Below, piece after piece: positions 51,725 to 61,714 of a stretch of DNA of 64,000 bases. Position 1 is the stretch's first letter. Every line of letters begins with the position of its first letter. The notes under the pieces were generated by a model. That model was given only the letters and a program-made list of their open reading frames with translations. It made no database searches and was not told where the DNA came from. The stretch covers positions 1,234,103 to 1,298,102 of the forward strand of contig NC_072450.1 of the NCBI RefSeq assembly GCF_027596085.1. The letters are read 5' to 3'. This DNA is from Anoplopoma fimbria. Taxonomy: Eukaryota; Chordata; Actinopteri; Perciformes; Anoplopomatidae. The translations under genes and the position numbers were made by a program.

Positions 51725-52376
51725 TTCAGTGTGTCCTCCCTCTCCTGCCAAGCCCTTCCCTTAATGCAACTTTTTTATGTTAATAATATAACAGCTCATA
51801 TAATCTGATGTAAAATATTCATTCGTTCACTGAAGCAGAATAAACAGAAACGCAGCCTCATCGTCTTCTTCAACGGCAGAGCTTCTGACCGCTCAGCATT
51901 CTGAAACACGAGGAGGAGAGACTGAAGCAGAGAAATGAGAAATGTGATTCAGGCTCCATCCACACTACTATATTTCCATTTTAAAACACATATATTTCGC
52001 TATGTTTACACCTAGTTTTAAACCCCCCAAAACGGAGGAATTTGGAAAGGCTACTGTTGCTCGGTTAGTTTGAAAACTCGAGGGTTGATCAAAACCTACG
52101 GAGCGGACGTTTGAAGTCACGGTTTGCGGCTTTTGAAGAAGGTGCGGACGTAAAACAGAGGACTTTCCTTTTCTTATCAATAATGATTTTGTTCTGCACA
52201 ACTATTTTGACGTTCACAACGAAACTGTAGAGGAACAAAAGCATAAAAGCTCTCCAGAGACTTCAGCCACCAGCAGAGCTACGAGTGAGAACAGACAACT
52301 AAACCGAGGAAACAAGGGAGAGACGTGTGTTGACCAAATGTATTGACCCATAATGAAGTAAACTTTGATTTGTAAG

Positions 52377-52805
52377 TGTTAGGGATTCAGTAGCAAAGGA
52401 CCCACTAGCAGACACACAGCTCTTGGTTCAGAGTAGATTTAATTAAGTTCTCAAGCAACAATCCAAAGGGCAAAAGCAGTCTCGTAGTCAATAGGCAGCA
52501 GAGGTCAAAAATCCAAAAGTCAGAACAGAGTCCAAGGCAAAGGTATCCAAAACACAGAATCCAAACAGGGCAGGTCAAAAATCACAGGCAAAGGTCAAAA
52601 ATCACAGGCAGACAGAATATAACAAGATTTACGGAACGCTGGAAAGGCTCAGGTATTAACTGGCACGATGTGGAAAACAAACAAAGACAGGGTGGAGTCA
52701 ACAAAACGAAAACAGAAAACACATGACAACACCACATGATCAAAATGTAAACAAAAAGCACATGTTGCTGGAAAAACAAGCACTCAAACAGCACGGTTAC
52801 TAACA
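52377..52805 (-). mobile_element. Solo LTR with 5-bp target duplication
   Basis: 429 bp that begin TGTTAGGGATTCAG and end GGTTACTAACA, so it has TG...CA ends with a TGTTAG/CTAACA inverted repeat. GTAAG occurs directly on both sides (52372-52376 and 52806-52810). No gag or pol is present, so it is a solo LTR. The minus strand appears to be the transcribed one: a T-rich start, a possible GTTATATTC box and an ATTAAA near the end. Internally there is a short direct repeat (ggtcaaaaatcacaggca at about 52574 and 52593). Family not determined. Confidence 0.75.
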
Positions 52806-52914
52806 GTAAGTGTTCATTTTAAAGTACATTTGATGTGTTTCTAATTCATTTAATTCCAATCAGGTTTGGAAACTGCCTTAATTAGCATACTTACTTAAAG
52901 GTGCAAGATACAAG

Positions 52915-53080
52915 ATTGGGAGCACCTCTCAACGGCTCTCAACATGGCGACGAGTGAGCCATCGGCTCGTAGCTAACAGTGCTAACAGCGCTAACAGAGT
53001 CAGCAGTGTATAGTAAACAGAGGCTGGTGAAACGTGCTGACAGAGTCAGCAGTGTATAGTAAACAGAGGCTGGTGACATG
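52915..53080. repeat. GCTAACAG-type repeat with a 41-bp direct duplication
   Basis: agcacctctcaacggctctc, gctcgtagctaacagtgcta, then cagagtcagcagtgtatagt followed by aaacagaggctggtga, present twice in tandem (from about 52994 and 53036). Confidence 0.8.
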
Positions 53081-53194
53081 TGAACTTTGTTACAGACATG
53101 AACACCCCTCCGGTCTGCAGAAAGATGTCATTATGATGACGAGAAGAACTTCTCTGCTGCCTGGAGAGCTTTCCAACAAAAGTCCAGCAACACA

Positions 53195-53565
53195 TGTCAA
53201 TTTCTGCTTGTTAGATGAACACAGTCTTTTCAAAATAAACTTCCATCTTCACCGAAAAATATTAAGTTAGGTTTACTCGACAAAAATGTGTTATGTTTAG
53301 GAAAAGATCGTTGTTTGGGTTAAACTAACTACCAGTGGAAGTATGTTAATGATGCGACAAATAAATCAACATTGACTTCTCGTTTCATACGTGGACAAAC
53401 GGCGACCTCCTGGATGAAAGATCGCTGTTTGTTGAATCACTTCCTGGTTCAAGATTACTTTGATTACATACGAAAAAATGATGTGGAATACCTTCAAATT
53501 ACGGAGCATAATGTTTTTGTAGGAATTGCTACGAAAGTCTTTTTACATTATCAGTTTGGGCCTGA
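53195..53565 (+). repeat. Interspersed repeat family B, copy at 53.2 kb
   Basis: Contains tcaaaataaacttccatctt, ttaggaaaagatcgttgttt followed by gggttaaac, ttgacttctcgtttcatacg, and tcctggatgaaagatcgctg followed by tttgttgaatc. Confidence 0.55.
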
Positions 53566-54084
53566 ATGAATCCGTCTAAAGTCATGTGATAGATGTGATG
53601 CATCATGGGAACATTCTTGTTGGTCCCTCAGTAAGAATTTCATCGTGTTAATGATGTGTAATTGTGGTGAAAGCATGTCATTAGAATGAGATCAGACTGG
53701 ACAGAATATGAAATAATGAAATACTTAGTCTCTCACACACACACAGAGATCACAGCAGGAGATCTGTAACCGATCCAACAGGAGGAGGATTAAACTGTCT
53801 GAGGGACGACTGGACGTCTTCGAGGACGGAGACGAGACGGAGACGTCTGCTTTGATCCAAGATGATACGACGTCACCGAGTCAAAGGACGGGAACGCCGA
53901 GAACAAAAGGGGACGAAGCCGCAAAGGACGGCGAATATTCATGAGCAGACGTTTTAATGACAGACGGCATCAAAACACTCAAATATAGAAACCGTTACAC
54001 AACAGGAAGTTAATGCAGCCGAAAATATCATTTCAATCTGCAAATAAAAAAATAAAGCTGTTTCAGTTTAATGTTTATTTAATA

Positions 54085-54085
<1 letters not shown>

Positions 54086-54135
<50 letters not shown>

Positions 54136-54141
54136 TAGATA
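54086..54141. repeat. (AT)n microsatellite ending in (ATAG)n
   Basis: About 25 AT units followed by atagatagat. Confidence 0.97.
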
Positions 54142-55249
54142 TTAACTAAAGTAAAAAAATCACAATAAATCATCAAAAACATTAATTTGGATCATTGATG
54201 CTCAAATTGTTAAACTAATTGAGAAATTGTTTCAGGTTTGGTAAAATGTAACTTTCATTTTCTTAAGCTTGGATTTAATCATTAACATAAATTGACATTC
54301 AAATTTAATTATTTTGTTATCAAATTCTGTTGATTTTTTCAAGATATTCACTGGAAATCAACAGCAAACTACATGATTAAAAACAAGACAAAAGTTGAAA
54401 AGCAAAAATATAATATTATTTGTAAAATGATATTTACACACGTGTACATGTACATAAATACACACATAATAATATGTGTTACAACAGTAATAATCATATC
54501 TATTCATATATTATAAAGTATTTTGTGACCACCAGGAAATGGTTGGCTAAAACATGAGTCATTTCATTTCATTTCATTTTCCTTGAGGTCAAAATATTAT
54601 TATGACGTGAATCCAAGAAAACTGCGTTTCATTATGATGCGTTCAGGCTCTGTTCAGTTAAAATGATTATTGGTTGAAGGTAAATTATATTGTTATCATG
54701 ATGTGTTCACATGTAATCTGTAAAATGTAGTGTTGGTGATGAACTAGAATAAATCCAGTAGTTTGAAGGAGGAGTTTTCACATTAATATAAAATGGATAT
54801 TAGAGATGAATTATATAGTTATATTTGCTCCCTTTTTTCTTTTGCTCTGATCCGATCTGTGAGTCTTATGATCCGTTACATCACTAACTTTAACTCAGTA
54901 TCAGATTAACTCCGGCTACGACGGTTTGTTGAATTAGATTTCATAACGTGTCACTGAGTTCTGCACCACAGAAGAAGAGACGAGAGGAAGGAGAGGCCAT
55001 CACACTCATTAGACCTCCGTCTCTCTCTCTCTCTTTAACTTAACGAGTTTGACTCCGCTGGTCTGAGACCAGTAACCAAGAATGCAAAGTACTTTTTTTA
55101 TGCATCGCCTCTAAGAGACGTCTCAGTGAGGAGGACCGAGTTCAATCAAAGACGGAGGAGATCATTAATTCAAGGAGACAGGTGAGGAAGAAAAAAACTT
55201 GTTAGAGTCACTCAGTGAAACTTCTTTGTGTTCATTCACTTATTCTGGA

Positions 55250-55250
<1 letters not shown>

Positions 55251-55329
<79 letters not shown>
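55251..55329. repeat. (CA)n microsatellite
   Basis: About 34 CA units and a short TATACACACAC end. Confidence 0.98.
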
Positions 55330-55437
55330 TCCACTGCACACAGTCCTGCATGTTCTTACATTACTGCAACATTAACTCCATTTGTGATGTTATTACACAA
55401 CGCTGGGTTTGTTCGCCACCAGTGGAACATGCAAAGA

Positions 55438-55516
55438 CCGGAGGGAGGAGGAGGAGGACGAGGAGGAGTGGGAAGAGGAAGAAAAGCAAGAGGAAGAGGA
55501 AGAGGAAGAGGAGGAT
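55438..55516. repeat. Purine-rich (GGA/GAA)n tract
   Basis: About 80 bp of almost pure purine; able to form triplex-type structures by composition. Confidence 0.9.
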
Positions 55517-55799
55517 GTGCAACAGTGTAACTCTGGAGGGAACTCATTCTTTCTCGTACTCTCTTTTGGTTTCTTTCGTCAGCTGTACAAACAAAGGCAG
55601 GAAGAGTCCGGCCTAGTCACCGACTACGTTCACATGCAGTAAATATTCTGCTTTTTACCCTTACTCCAAAAAATATACATACATATACTCCTAAACTGTT
55701 AACATGGCTAATCAAATATTATTTTTTTACATCCTGTCTCATCCGGAAATCATAGCAAGAAAAAAAAACAGCGCTGTCATTTCGTAGATATCCCACAAA

Positions 55800-56015
55800 A
55801 TGATTTTGTATGTTATCCACGTCATCATGAACGAGGAGTACGTTTATTTTGAAAAGACTGTATTCGTGTAACGAGCAGACACTGACACGTGTCGTTGAAA
55901 AACGCACGAAAATTAGGAGTTTCTTTTCCTAAGAAATCGTACAAGCCGTTGTATAAGAATACGTTTAAAACACACACCGTTGACACGCATATTCTGGAAG
56001 AGTCCCACATGTCTT
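55800..56015 (-). repeat. Interspersed repeat family B, copy at 55.8 kb
   Basis: Contains acgtttattttgaaaagact, ttcgtgtaacgagcagacac, gaaaaacgcacgaaaattag and taagaaatcgtacaagccgt. It abuts the retroposon tail at 56082. Confidence 0.55.
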
Positions 56016-56081
56016 TATCGGAAAAAGCAACATTCCGATTAAGGCCTATATCAGAATATCTTAATAGAATATACTGTTGAC

Positions 56082-56263
56082 ATTACATTATTTAGCAGAC
56101 GCTTTTATCCAAAGCGACTTACAGGAAGTGTATTCAACATAGGTATTCAAGAGAACTACTAGTCACCAGAAGTCATAAGTGCATCTCCTTTCTTAAACAA
56201 GCATCTAAAAGCATAAACCAGAGCAAAAGTACAGAAACAAACTAATACGAATACAATAAGTGC
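56082..56263 (-). mobile_element. LINE/SINE 3'-tail-type interspersed repeat, cut by the gap
   Basis: Read on the minus strand, its end is gtaagtcgctttggataaaa followed by a run resembling (A)TGTAATG. This is the same tail carried by the SINE at 3633-3928. The shared tail marks it as the 3' end of a retroposon in minus orientation. The rest (to the gap) is a fish repeat I recognise as commonplace but cannot name. Confidence 0.6.
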
Positions 56264-56363
56264 NNNNNNNNNNNNNNNNNNNNNNNNNNNNNNNNNNNNN
56301 NNNNNNNNNNNNNNNNNNNNNNNNNNNNNNNNNNNNNNNNNNNNNNNNNNNNNNNNNNNNNNN
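56264..56363. other. Assembly gap of 100 N
   Basis: Exactly 100 undetermined bases, the usual placeholder for a gap of unknown size. Repeat sequence lies on both sides (a LINE/SINE tail on the left, an L2-type RT on the right). The true distance is unknown, and a repeat collapse here is likely. Confidence 0.98.
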
Positions 56364-57011
56364 AAACCGAATCTTGATCCCTCGGTTCTTAACAATTTCA
56401 GGCCTATTTCTAAACTTCCGTTTTTATCAAAAGTTTTAGAGAAAGTTGTTTCAACCCAACTTCTAGCTTTTATGGGTCTTAATGATGTGTTTGAGAAGTT
56501 TCAGTCAGGTTTTAGAGCTTTACACAGTACAGAAACCGCCCTCCTCAAGGTGTCCAATGACCTCCTTTTAGCAGCTGACGGGGAGAGCTCATTTTTAATC
56601 CTTTTGGACCTAAGTGCAGCCTTTGACATGGTAGACCATGCCATTTTAATCAACCGTCTTAAGAACTGGGTTGGCATCAAGGACTCTGCACTTAGTTGGT
56701 TTTATTCTTACCTCACTGACAGAACCCACTCGGTCACCATAGGTAATGACTCATCTTCTACTTCTAACATTACCTGTGGTGTTCCGCAAGGTTCTATTTT
56801 AGGTCCAATTTTATTTTCCATATACATGCTCCCCCTAGGTCAAATCATCAAACGTCATGATGTCTATTTTCATTGCTACGCAGACGACACACAGATATAC
56901 CTTCCACTGAAACCTAAAGAATGTAGATATTTTAGTCTGCAGTTGATATTTCCAACACAAAACAACCACAGACAGCTTCACATTTCTCTGCTCTCACTCT
57001 GGGAATTTTAA
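56364..57011 (+). pseudogene. L2-type LINE reverse transcriptase fragment
   Basis: Open from the gap edge (56364) to a stop at 57009-57011. The protein has the successive hallmarks of non-LTR retrotransposon RT: NNFRPISKLPFLSKVLEKVV, FQSGFRALHSTETALLKVSN, LLDLSAAFDMVDH, TCGVPQGSILGPILFSIYML and the catalytic YADDTQIYLPLK. The wording of these motifs is that of the L2 clade of vertebrate LINEs. The similarity ends at about 56925, after which the frame carries unrelated sequence. The endonuclease part, the N-terminal RT and the 3' end are missing (the N-terminal side lies in the gap). It is a truncated dead copy immediately upstream of the Ig receptor gene; in the same orientation it could donate regulatory sequence. 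Confidence 0.9.
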
Positions 57012-57437
57012 CAACTTTTAGATGAAAATATCAAATAACAGGCTCCTGCTGCATGTTGCATGAATACACTGTCACTATGTAAAATACTAAACAATGATCA
57101 TTTAGATCGAATACAGAGTGAAGATGAAGTCAAAGGTGTTAAAGACTAAATATGAGGTCATATCCGATAAATGCTGCTCTACACGTTTCCTTTGAACTAT
57201 TAATGATAAAGAGGAAGGAAGTGTTTCTTTAGGTGTCAGAGTTGAATGCAGTTTATCTGGCAGCCTCCGTCACACTGACCAACAGTCCATTCTGTCTCTG
57301 TAAGAAGACTGCTGTTGATTTTGACCACTCAGCGATATTCTCTGTGTTTTATGAGTTTTCATAAACACAGCAGTTGGAATAAGGTCGTTAAATTATAAGA
57401 TCAACTCTCTGATTAGAAGCTGAAGACTACAACAGCC
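57012..57437 (+). promoter_or_regulatory. Upstream region of the Ig receptor gene
   Basis: This is the stretch between the end of the LINE fragment and the start codon. It must hold at least part of the 5' untranslated region, and probably the promoter unless a non-coding first exon lies further upstream. I see AT-rich segments but no TATA box or binding site that I would name. The start ATG at 57438 has the context cagccATG, which is acceptable for a vertebrate start. Confidence 0.3.
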
Positions 57438-60400
57438 ATGTTGTTGGCAGAAGCTGGATGTGTGTTTCTGGGTTTCATCCTGTTCATCTCAGGTATGAAT
57501 GACTGCTAATCCTTTCTTATATACAGTAATACTCATCAACTGGGAACTGTTCAAAGGTTTTAGGAATGGACAGCAGCTTTTTATTATTCATTAAAGAAAA
57601 GATGATTGTTTATTCTGCTGTTATGTGCTGTTTGATGCATTAAAGTATATCAGTAGGATCATTTACTCTTTTATACTAGCAGCATTGACTGATCAGTGTA
57701 AAGAAGAATGTTATAAAAATATGTTTATTGATAAAATCTTCTGTTAAAGGTGTTCAGGGACAAACAAACAGCATCTGTGCTTTAAAAGGTTCATCAGTGG
57801 ATCTGCCCTGCTCAGCTCTACATCCCACTTCAAGATACAAATGGTACACTGAACACTGGAACGTCTCCAAGTATGTTCAGAATGAACTGTCTGCAGACGG
57901 AAAACGTGTAACGTACAACATGTCTGATGAAAGTCGTCCAACTCTAACAATCAAAGATCTAACAGACAGAGATGAGAATGTTTACTGCTGCAGAGAGAAT
58001 GCAGACGACCCATCAAACTGCAGGTTAAAGGGAATCAAACTCCATGTAGCAGGTACAGTGACTGTCAGTATTTATTACTTTAAGAATCTTTATATATCTC
58101 TATATATATATATATTTAAAATGTCATGTCACACATGACCATCCAGACCTGCAGGTGAAGGTGATTCCCACCACAGACGGACAGACAGTAGCACTGATAT
58201 GTAGCAGCAGCTGTCCTCTGACTGAAGAGCCTGCAGTCTACATCTGGTACCAGAACAGAGAGGTCCTCTATCAGGACTGGTCTCCCTGGTACCAACAGCT
58301 GGTCAGCAGTGAGGAAGCAGTCAGATACTCCTGTGCTATCAAAGGCTACGAGGACCTCAGAGCCCCTGAAGTCTCAGTGGGTGAGTGACAACATTTAGCT
58401 CCTTGTTACAGGATGAAACATCTGGATTAATGGGTTACACCTTCAACAGATACAATCACCAATAAAAACACTGAATGTCATTTATTTTGTCCAGATTCTG
58501 TCACACGGAGCTGCTTTAAGGTGACCTATGCTAAAGGGACAATGTGTTCTAATAAGCAGACATCAGAGGAGGAGCCCTGCTCCATCACATATCCAACAGG
58601 TGGAGTTTCTCAAACACTTACACACAAACACACCTCTCATCCTTTTAAAGTCACTTATTTTCCTGTTTTCTTTCATGAATTGTATTTTTTTCTCTTTCTG
58701 GATTAACCAGTCTTTGAGTTTATATCTAATAATGTTGGCTTTGTAATAAACTGATTTCATATCATTTATGAAAATGTTTATCTCCCAACAGAATTACATG
58801 TTCAAAGGAGTCCTACAGCCAAACCAAACAGTGTCAGACTGACCTGTAACACCAGCTGTCCTCTAACTGACTTTACATGGTATAAGAACAGACGTATAGT
58901 TGAAAATCATCATGAACAACAGTTTGTAGTTTACTTCTCTTCTGCTGACAGTGTCTCCTGTGCTGTAAAAGGCCTGGAGGATCTGCACTCTGCTGAAGTC
59001 TGTGAGTAACTTAAAGTTTGTCCTAACTTATAAAATGGATATTTGTGTTAATGGTCTACAAATAATGATAAATATGATGATTTATATACTGATTAAACGT
59101 CACAGGATGTGGACAAAATAACAGAAACCCTTTCCAGTATAAAGCAGTTGTTATGAAGTGGTAAACATCAGCTGTGAGAATTCATGTTTGATTTTGATGA
59201 GACGTGTTGATTCAACAGATTTTCATTTCTAGGCTTTAGTTGTAGAGTTGATTCAAACATCTTGTTCAGAAGGTTCTTAAAGTGAAACTGATTGTTGTCT
59301 TTCATCTTTATTTCAGGTGTTTATGATGAGAACTGTTGGAGTGGGAATTATGTCAGCAGGAGAATCTGTGCTCTGGAAGGTTCTTCAGTCAACATCTCTA
59401 GTGAATATTCTTATCCCAACTATCAACCAACGTCTAAATTATGGCTGAAAATAAAGAGAAGAGTGAAGGAAGACGTTAAAGAGCCACTTAAAGCTGAAGG
59501 TCGTGTGAAGTATCATGACAACATGAAGAACCAACACATCCTGACAATCAGTAACCTGAAGAAGGATGACTCAGCAGAATACACATTCACACTCCTAGAT
59601 GACCATAGATGGGTATGGTCTGATTCACCTGGAGTCACTCTGGTTGTCACAGGTAACTCTCAACATTATGTTGACTTTCTCTGTTTTAGCTCATGTATAA
59701 ACTTCGAACCATTTTTTTACTTCCTGTTAAAGTCCTAAAATGCTTCATTCATGCCTTATAGGACTGCACAGACGTAGTGAAAAACAATCTCTAGTAAAAT
59801 GCCCTTTTTTTTACATCTACTGCCTCTCTAAACATCTTCCAGGCCTGAAAGTGGAGTTGAGTCCTTCTGCAGTGGTGACAGAGGACCAGAGAGTCACACT
59901 GACCTGCAGTACCAGCTGTCCTCTGACTGACAACACAAACTACATCTGGTTCTTCAACAGTCGACCTCTGACCCCGACAGAGAACCACAACAAACACCTG
60001 GTTCTGGACCCGGTCAGCAGTCAGCATGCAGGAAACTACTCCTGTGCTGTCAGAAGCCACAACAACATCAGCTCTCATGTAAAGACTCTCACTGTCCAGA
60101 GTAAAAGAGGACAATGGACACCAGCAGCAGCTGCAGGAGTCCGTGCTGCTCTCCTGGTTATAATACCCCTCTCTGTCTTCTGCTGGATCAGGTGAGCAAC
60201 TGTCCTCTGTTTCAGACCAACCACATTTAATCTACAAGCTGAAAGCTCTTATTCATTCACATATTTATTCATTTTATGAATCAGAAAGAAGAGGACTTCA
60301 GGTCAACCTCCAACAACTGAAACCTACGTCAACATGGAGCAGGTAAAGACTGGAGCTAAAGATTCTGCTACAATAAAAAAATGAAGTTCAGTATAAAGTG

Positions 60401-60473
60401 AAGTTATTTGTCTCCTCATCAGTTAAACCCTGGTCCTGTGTATGAGGAGGTCTCAGCTCCACTAACAGATTAG
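57438..60473 (+). CDS. CD22-like / Ig-superfamily membrane receptor, nine exons, 566 aa as read
   Basis: Exons read by eye: 57438-57492, 57750-58052, 58147-58380, 58495-58599, 58792-59001, 59317-59652, 59843-60191, 60285-60342, 60423-60473. All have GT donors and AG acceptors. The joins after exons 1-6 are phase 1, as is usual for Ig-domain exons; later joins are phase 2 and phase 0. The total is 1,701 nt, or 567 codons including TAG. Order: signal peptide (MLLAEAGCVFLGFILFIS); V-like domain (exon 2, Cys in DLPC and YCC); C2-like domain (exon 3, Cys in ALICSSSC and RYSCAI); 35-residue short exon 4; C2-like domain (exon 5, RLTCNTSC and SVSCAV); V-like domain without the usual Cys (exon 6); C2-like domain (exon 7, TLTCSTSC and YSCAV) that runs straight into a transmembrane segment (ALLVIIPLSVFCW); basic stop-transfer KKR; short tail with YVNM and VYEEV. 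By family knowledge it is an immune-cell surface receptor that may bind glycans or other cell-surface ligands; the ligand is unknown. The ATG is the first in frame and gives a good signal peptide. It could equally be named Fc-receptor-like or sialoadhesin-like. Confidence 0.85.
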
Positions 60474-60575
60474 AATCATCTGGTCTACAGCAGAGTCCGG
60501 CCACATCCAGATCCAGAACCGGATCATGTGCTCTACGCTGCTGTGAACTTCAGACCCAACAGGACCACTGAGTGA
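60474..60575 (+). other. In-frame extension after the TAG stop encoding two ITIM-type motifs
   Basis: The frame of exon 9 continues past TAG (60471-60473) for 33 sense codons to TGA at 60573-60575. It contains LVYSRV and VLYAAV, and both fit the ITIM pattern (I/V/L/S)-x-Y-x-x-(I/V/L) that recruits SHP-type phosphatases in inhibitory receptors. A CAG to TAG change would explain the stop. Alternatively, the AG of TAG could act as a splice acceptor: joining exon 8 (ending in CAG, phase 0) to 60474 keeps the frame and gives a tail with both motifs. The acceptor has only a weak pyrimidine tract, so a simple nonsense mutation is the plainer reading. Confidence 0.75.
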
Positions 60576-60989
60576 ACATCTGTTGTCTTTACTGATGAGT
60601 CCCTCTACTTTGTCACCTTGCTCATGAGGACGAGCAGCAGTGTTACATATTATCTATATTATTTCTCCATCTGATAGACTGAGAGCTGCAGACCAGACAT
60701 CTCTGGTCTAAACACACATTACCCATGAACCTTGCTTAATACATATATTTTCAATTTAACTCAGCTATTAGCTTCAGTATGACGCAGTAACTTAGATGGC
60801 TCAGCTCACAGCAAACAGTAATATGTTAGCTAGGCTACTTAGTTTAACTTGTATTTTCCCTGATGGGTTGTTACACATGATGGTGTCCTCTCTTTTAGAG
60901 ACTCTGTGGATAGAACGTTGGACAGGGTGTAAAATGATTTAAAATGTACTGATATTAAATGTGACCTTTTAAAATGTCTTCCGTTTGAA
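60576..60989 (+). other. Probable 3' untranslated region of the Ig receptor gene
   Basis: No further open frame of the receptor follows 60575. There is no AATAAA here; an ATTAAA at about 60954-60959 is the best candidate poly(A) signal, which would put the transcript end just before the downstream relic. This is inferred from position only. Confidence 0.35.
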
Positions 60990-61100
60990 CGTCTGTGCTG
61001 ATCTCCTGGTTTTCATACTCCTCATTGTCTTCTTTCTGATTAGGTAGAAGAGGACATTAGGTCAATCTCCTGAAACTGAGTCAACACTGAGCATGTAAAG
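60990..61100 (+). pseudogene. Relic of the transmembrane and tail exons of a second CD22-like gene
   Basis: 61 of the bases here match two separate exons of the gene upstream. Bases 60991-61043 align over 53 positions without gaps to the end of exon 7 (the transmembrane part, about 41 of 53 identical by eye). Bases 61044-61094 align to exon 8 with about a 7-base deletion, and the exon 8 donor site is recognisable (gtaaag at 61095). The 93-bp intron that separates these exons in the intact gene is missing exactly at the junction. In frame it reads I-R-stop-K-R, so it is not functional. No Ig domains are recognisable upstream of it. It indicates tandem duplication in this gene family. Confidence 0.7.
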
Positions 61101-61429
61101 ATCACATATTTTAAGTCTTTGACCAGTTTGCACCAACAAGGAATCCAGTGATAAGTGAATAAACTGATTTAACTCGACTCCACAAGGTCAGATCTTCCAT
61201 ATTTCACATGTTTGAATAGACTCCGGGCCTGAAGACATCTACAGTCCAATTTTGAATGATAGACATACCGCCACCTTCTGGTAACAGGAAGTTACTGATG
61301 CTATACTTTGGCTTGCTACAATTAGTAGGTAAACCAGATCCACCTCAAATTTGTTAAACACAAATGTAAGTTCACTAACAAAGACCACGCTTATCACGAG
61401 ATAGGTTATGACTGATTTATTATGAATGT
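61101..61429. other. Intergenic stretch with nothing recognised
   Basis: Between the receptor relic and the purine-rich tract. No exon, known repeat end or regulatory site was identified. Confidence 0.5.
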
Positions 61430-61710
61430 GAGTCAGAGGGATGGGTTAGGGAAGGGGTTGGAGGGATGAGGGGATGAAGGGATAAGGGTCGAGGGATGAA
61501 GGGATGTAGGGAAGGGGTCGTGGGAAGAAGGGATGAGGGTAAGGGAAGGAGGGGTGTAGGGTAGAGAAGCAGGGAGGGTAAAGAAGGTTGATGACGGATG
61601 GTGGGAGGAGAGCGATGGTGTCCGGTGGCTGGCAGGAACAGGGGGATTGGAGACTCTTGGGTGGGGGCTGTCTCTCCGGAAGGTCAGGTGGTGCAGAGTC
61701 CCCAAAAGAC
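61430..61710. repeat. Purine-rich GGGATGAAGGG-type tandem tract
   Basis: The plus strand is nearly all purine, with variants of ggatgaaggg repeated imperfectly. It adjoins the 3' end of the recombinase. The open frames on the minus strand here are rich in Pro, Ser and Leu because of the repeat and are not believable proteins. Confidence 0.75.
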
Positions 61711-61714
61711 AGCT

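Larger units (their letters stand above)
49777..52371. other. Non-coding stretch with two (TG)n tracts
   Basis: The longest non-repeat open frame of the first 56 kb, 49748-50167 (139 codons), begins inside a family A copy and has no recognisable domain. Confidence 0.45.
53566..55799. other. Non-coding stretch, nothing recognised beyond simple repeats
   Basis: 53755-53950 is CpG-rich (acgtcttcgaggacggagac, gacgtcaccgagtcaaagga) without an exon. Confidence 0.4.

Noticed and set aside
56159..56395. 78-codon minus-strand frame across the N gap
   Set aside because: It is open only because undetermined bases are read as X.
59791..60114. 107-codon minus-strand frame
   Set aside because: It is the shadow of receptor exon 7, whose plus-strand reading has clear Ig motifs and correct splice sites.
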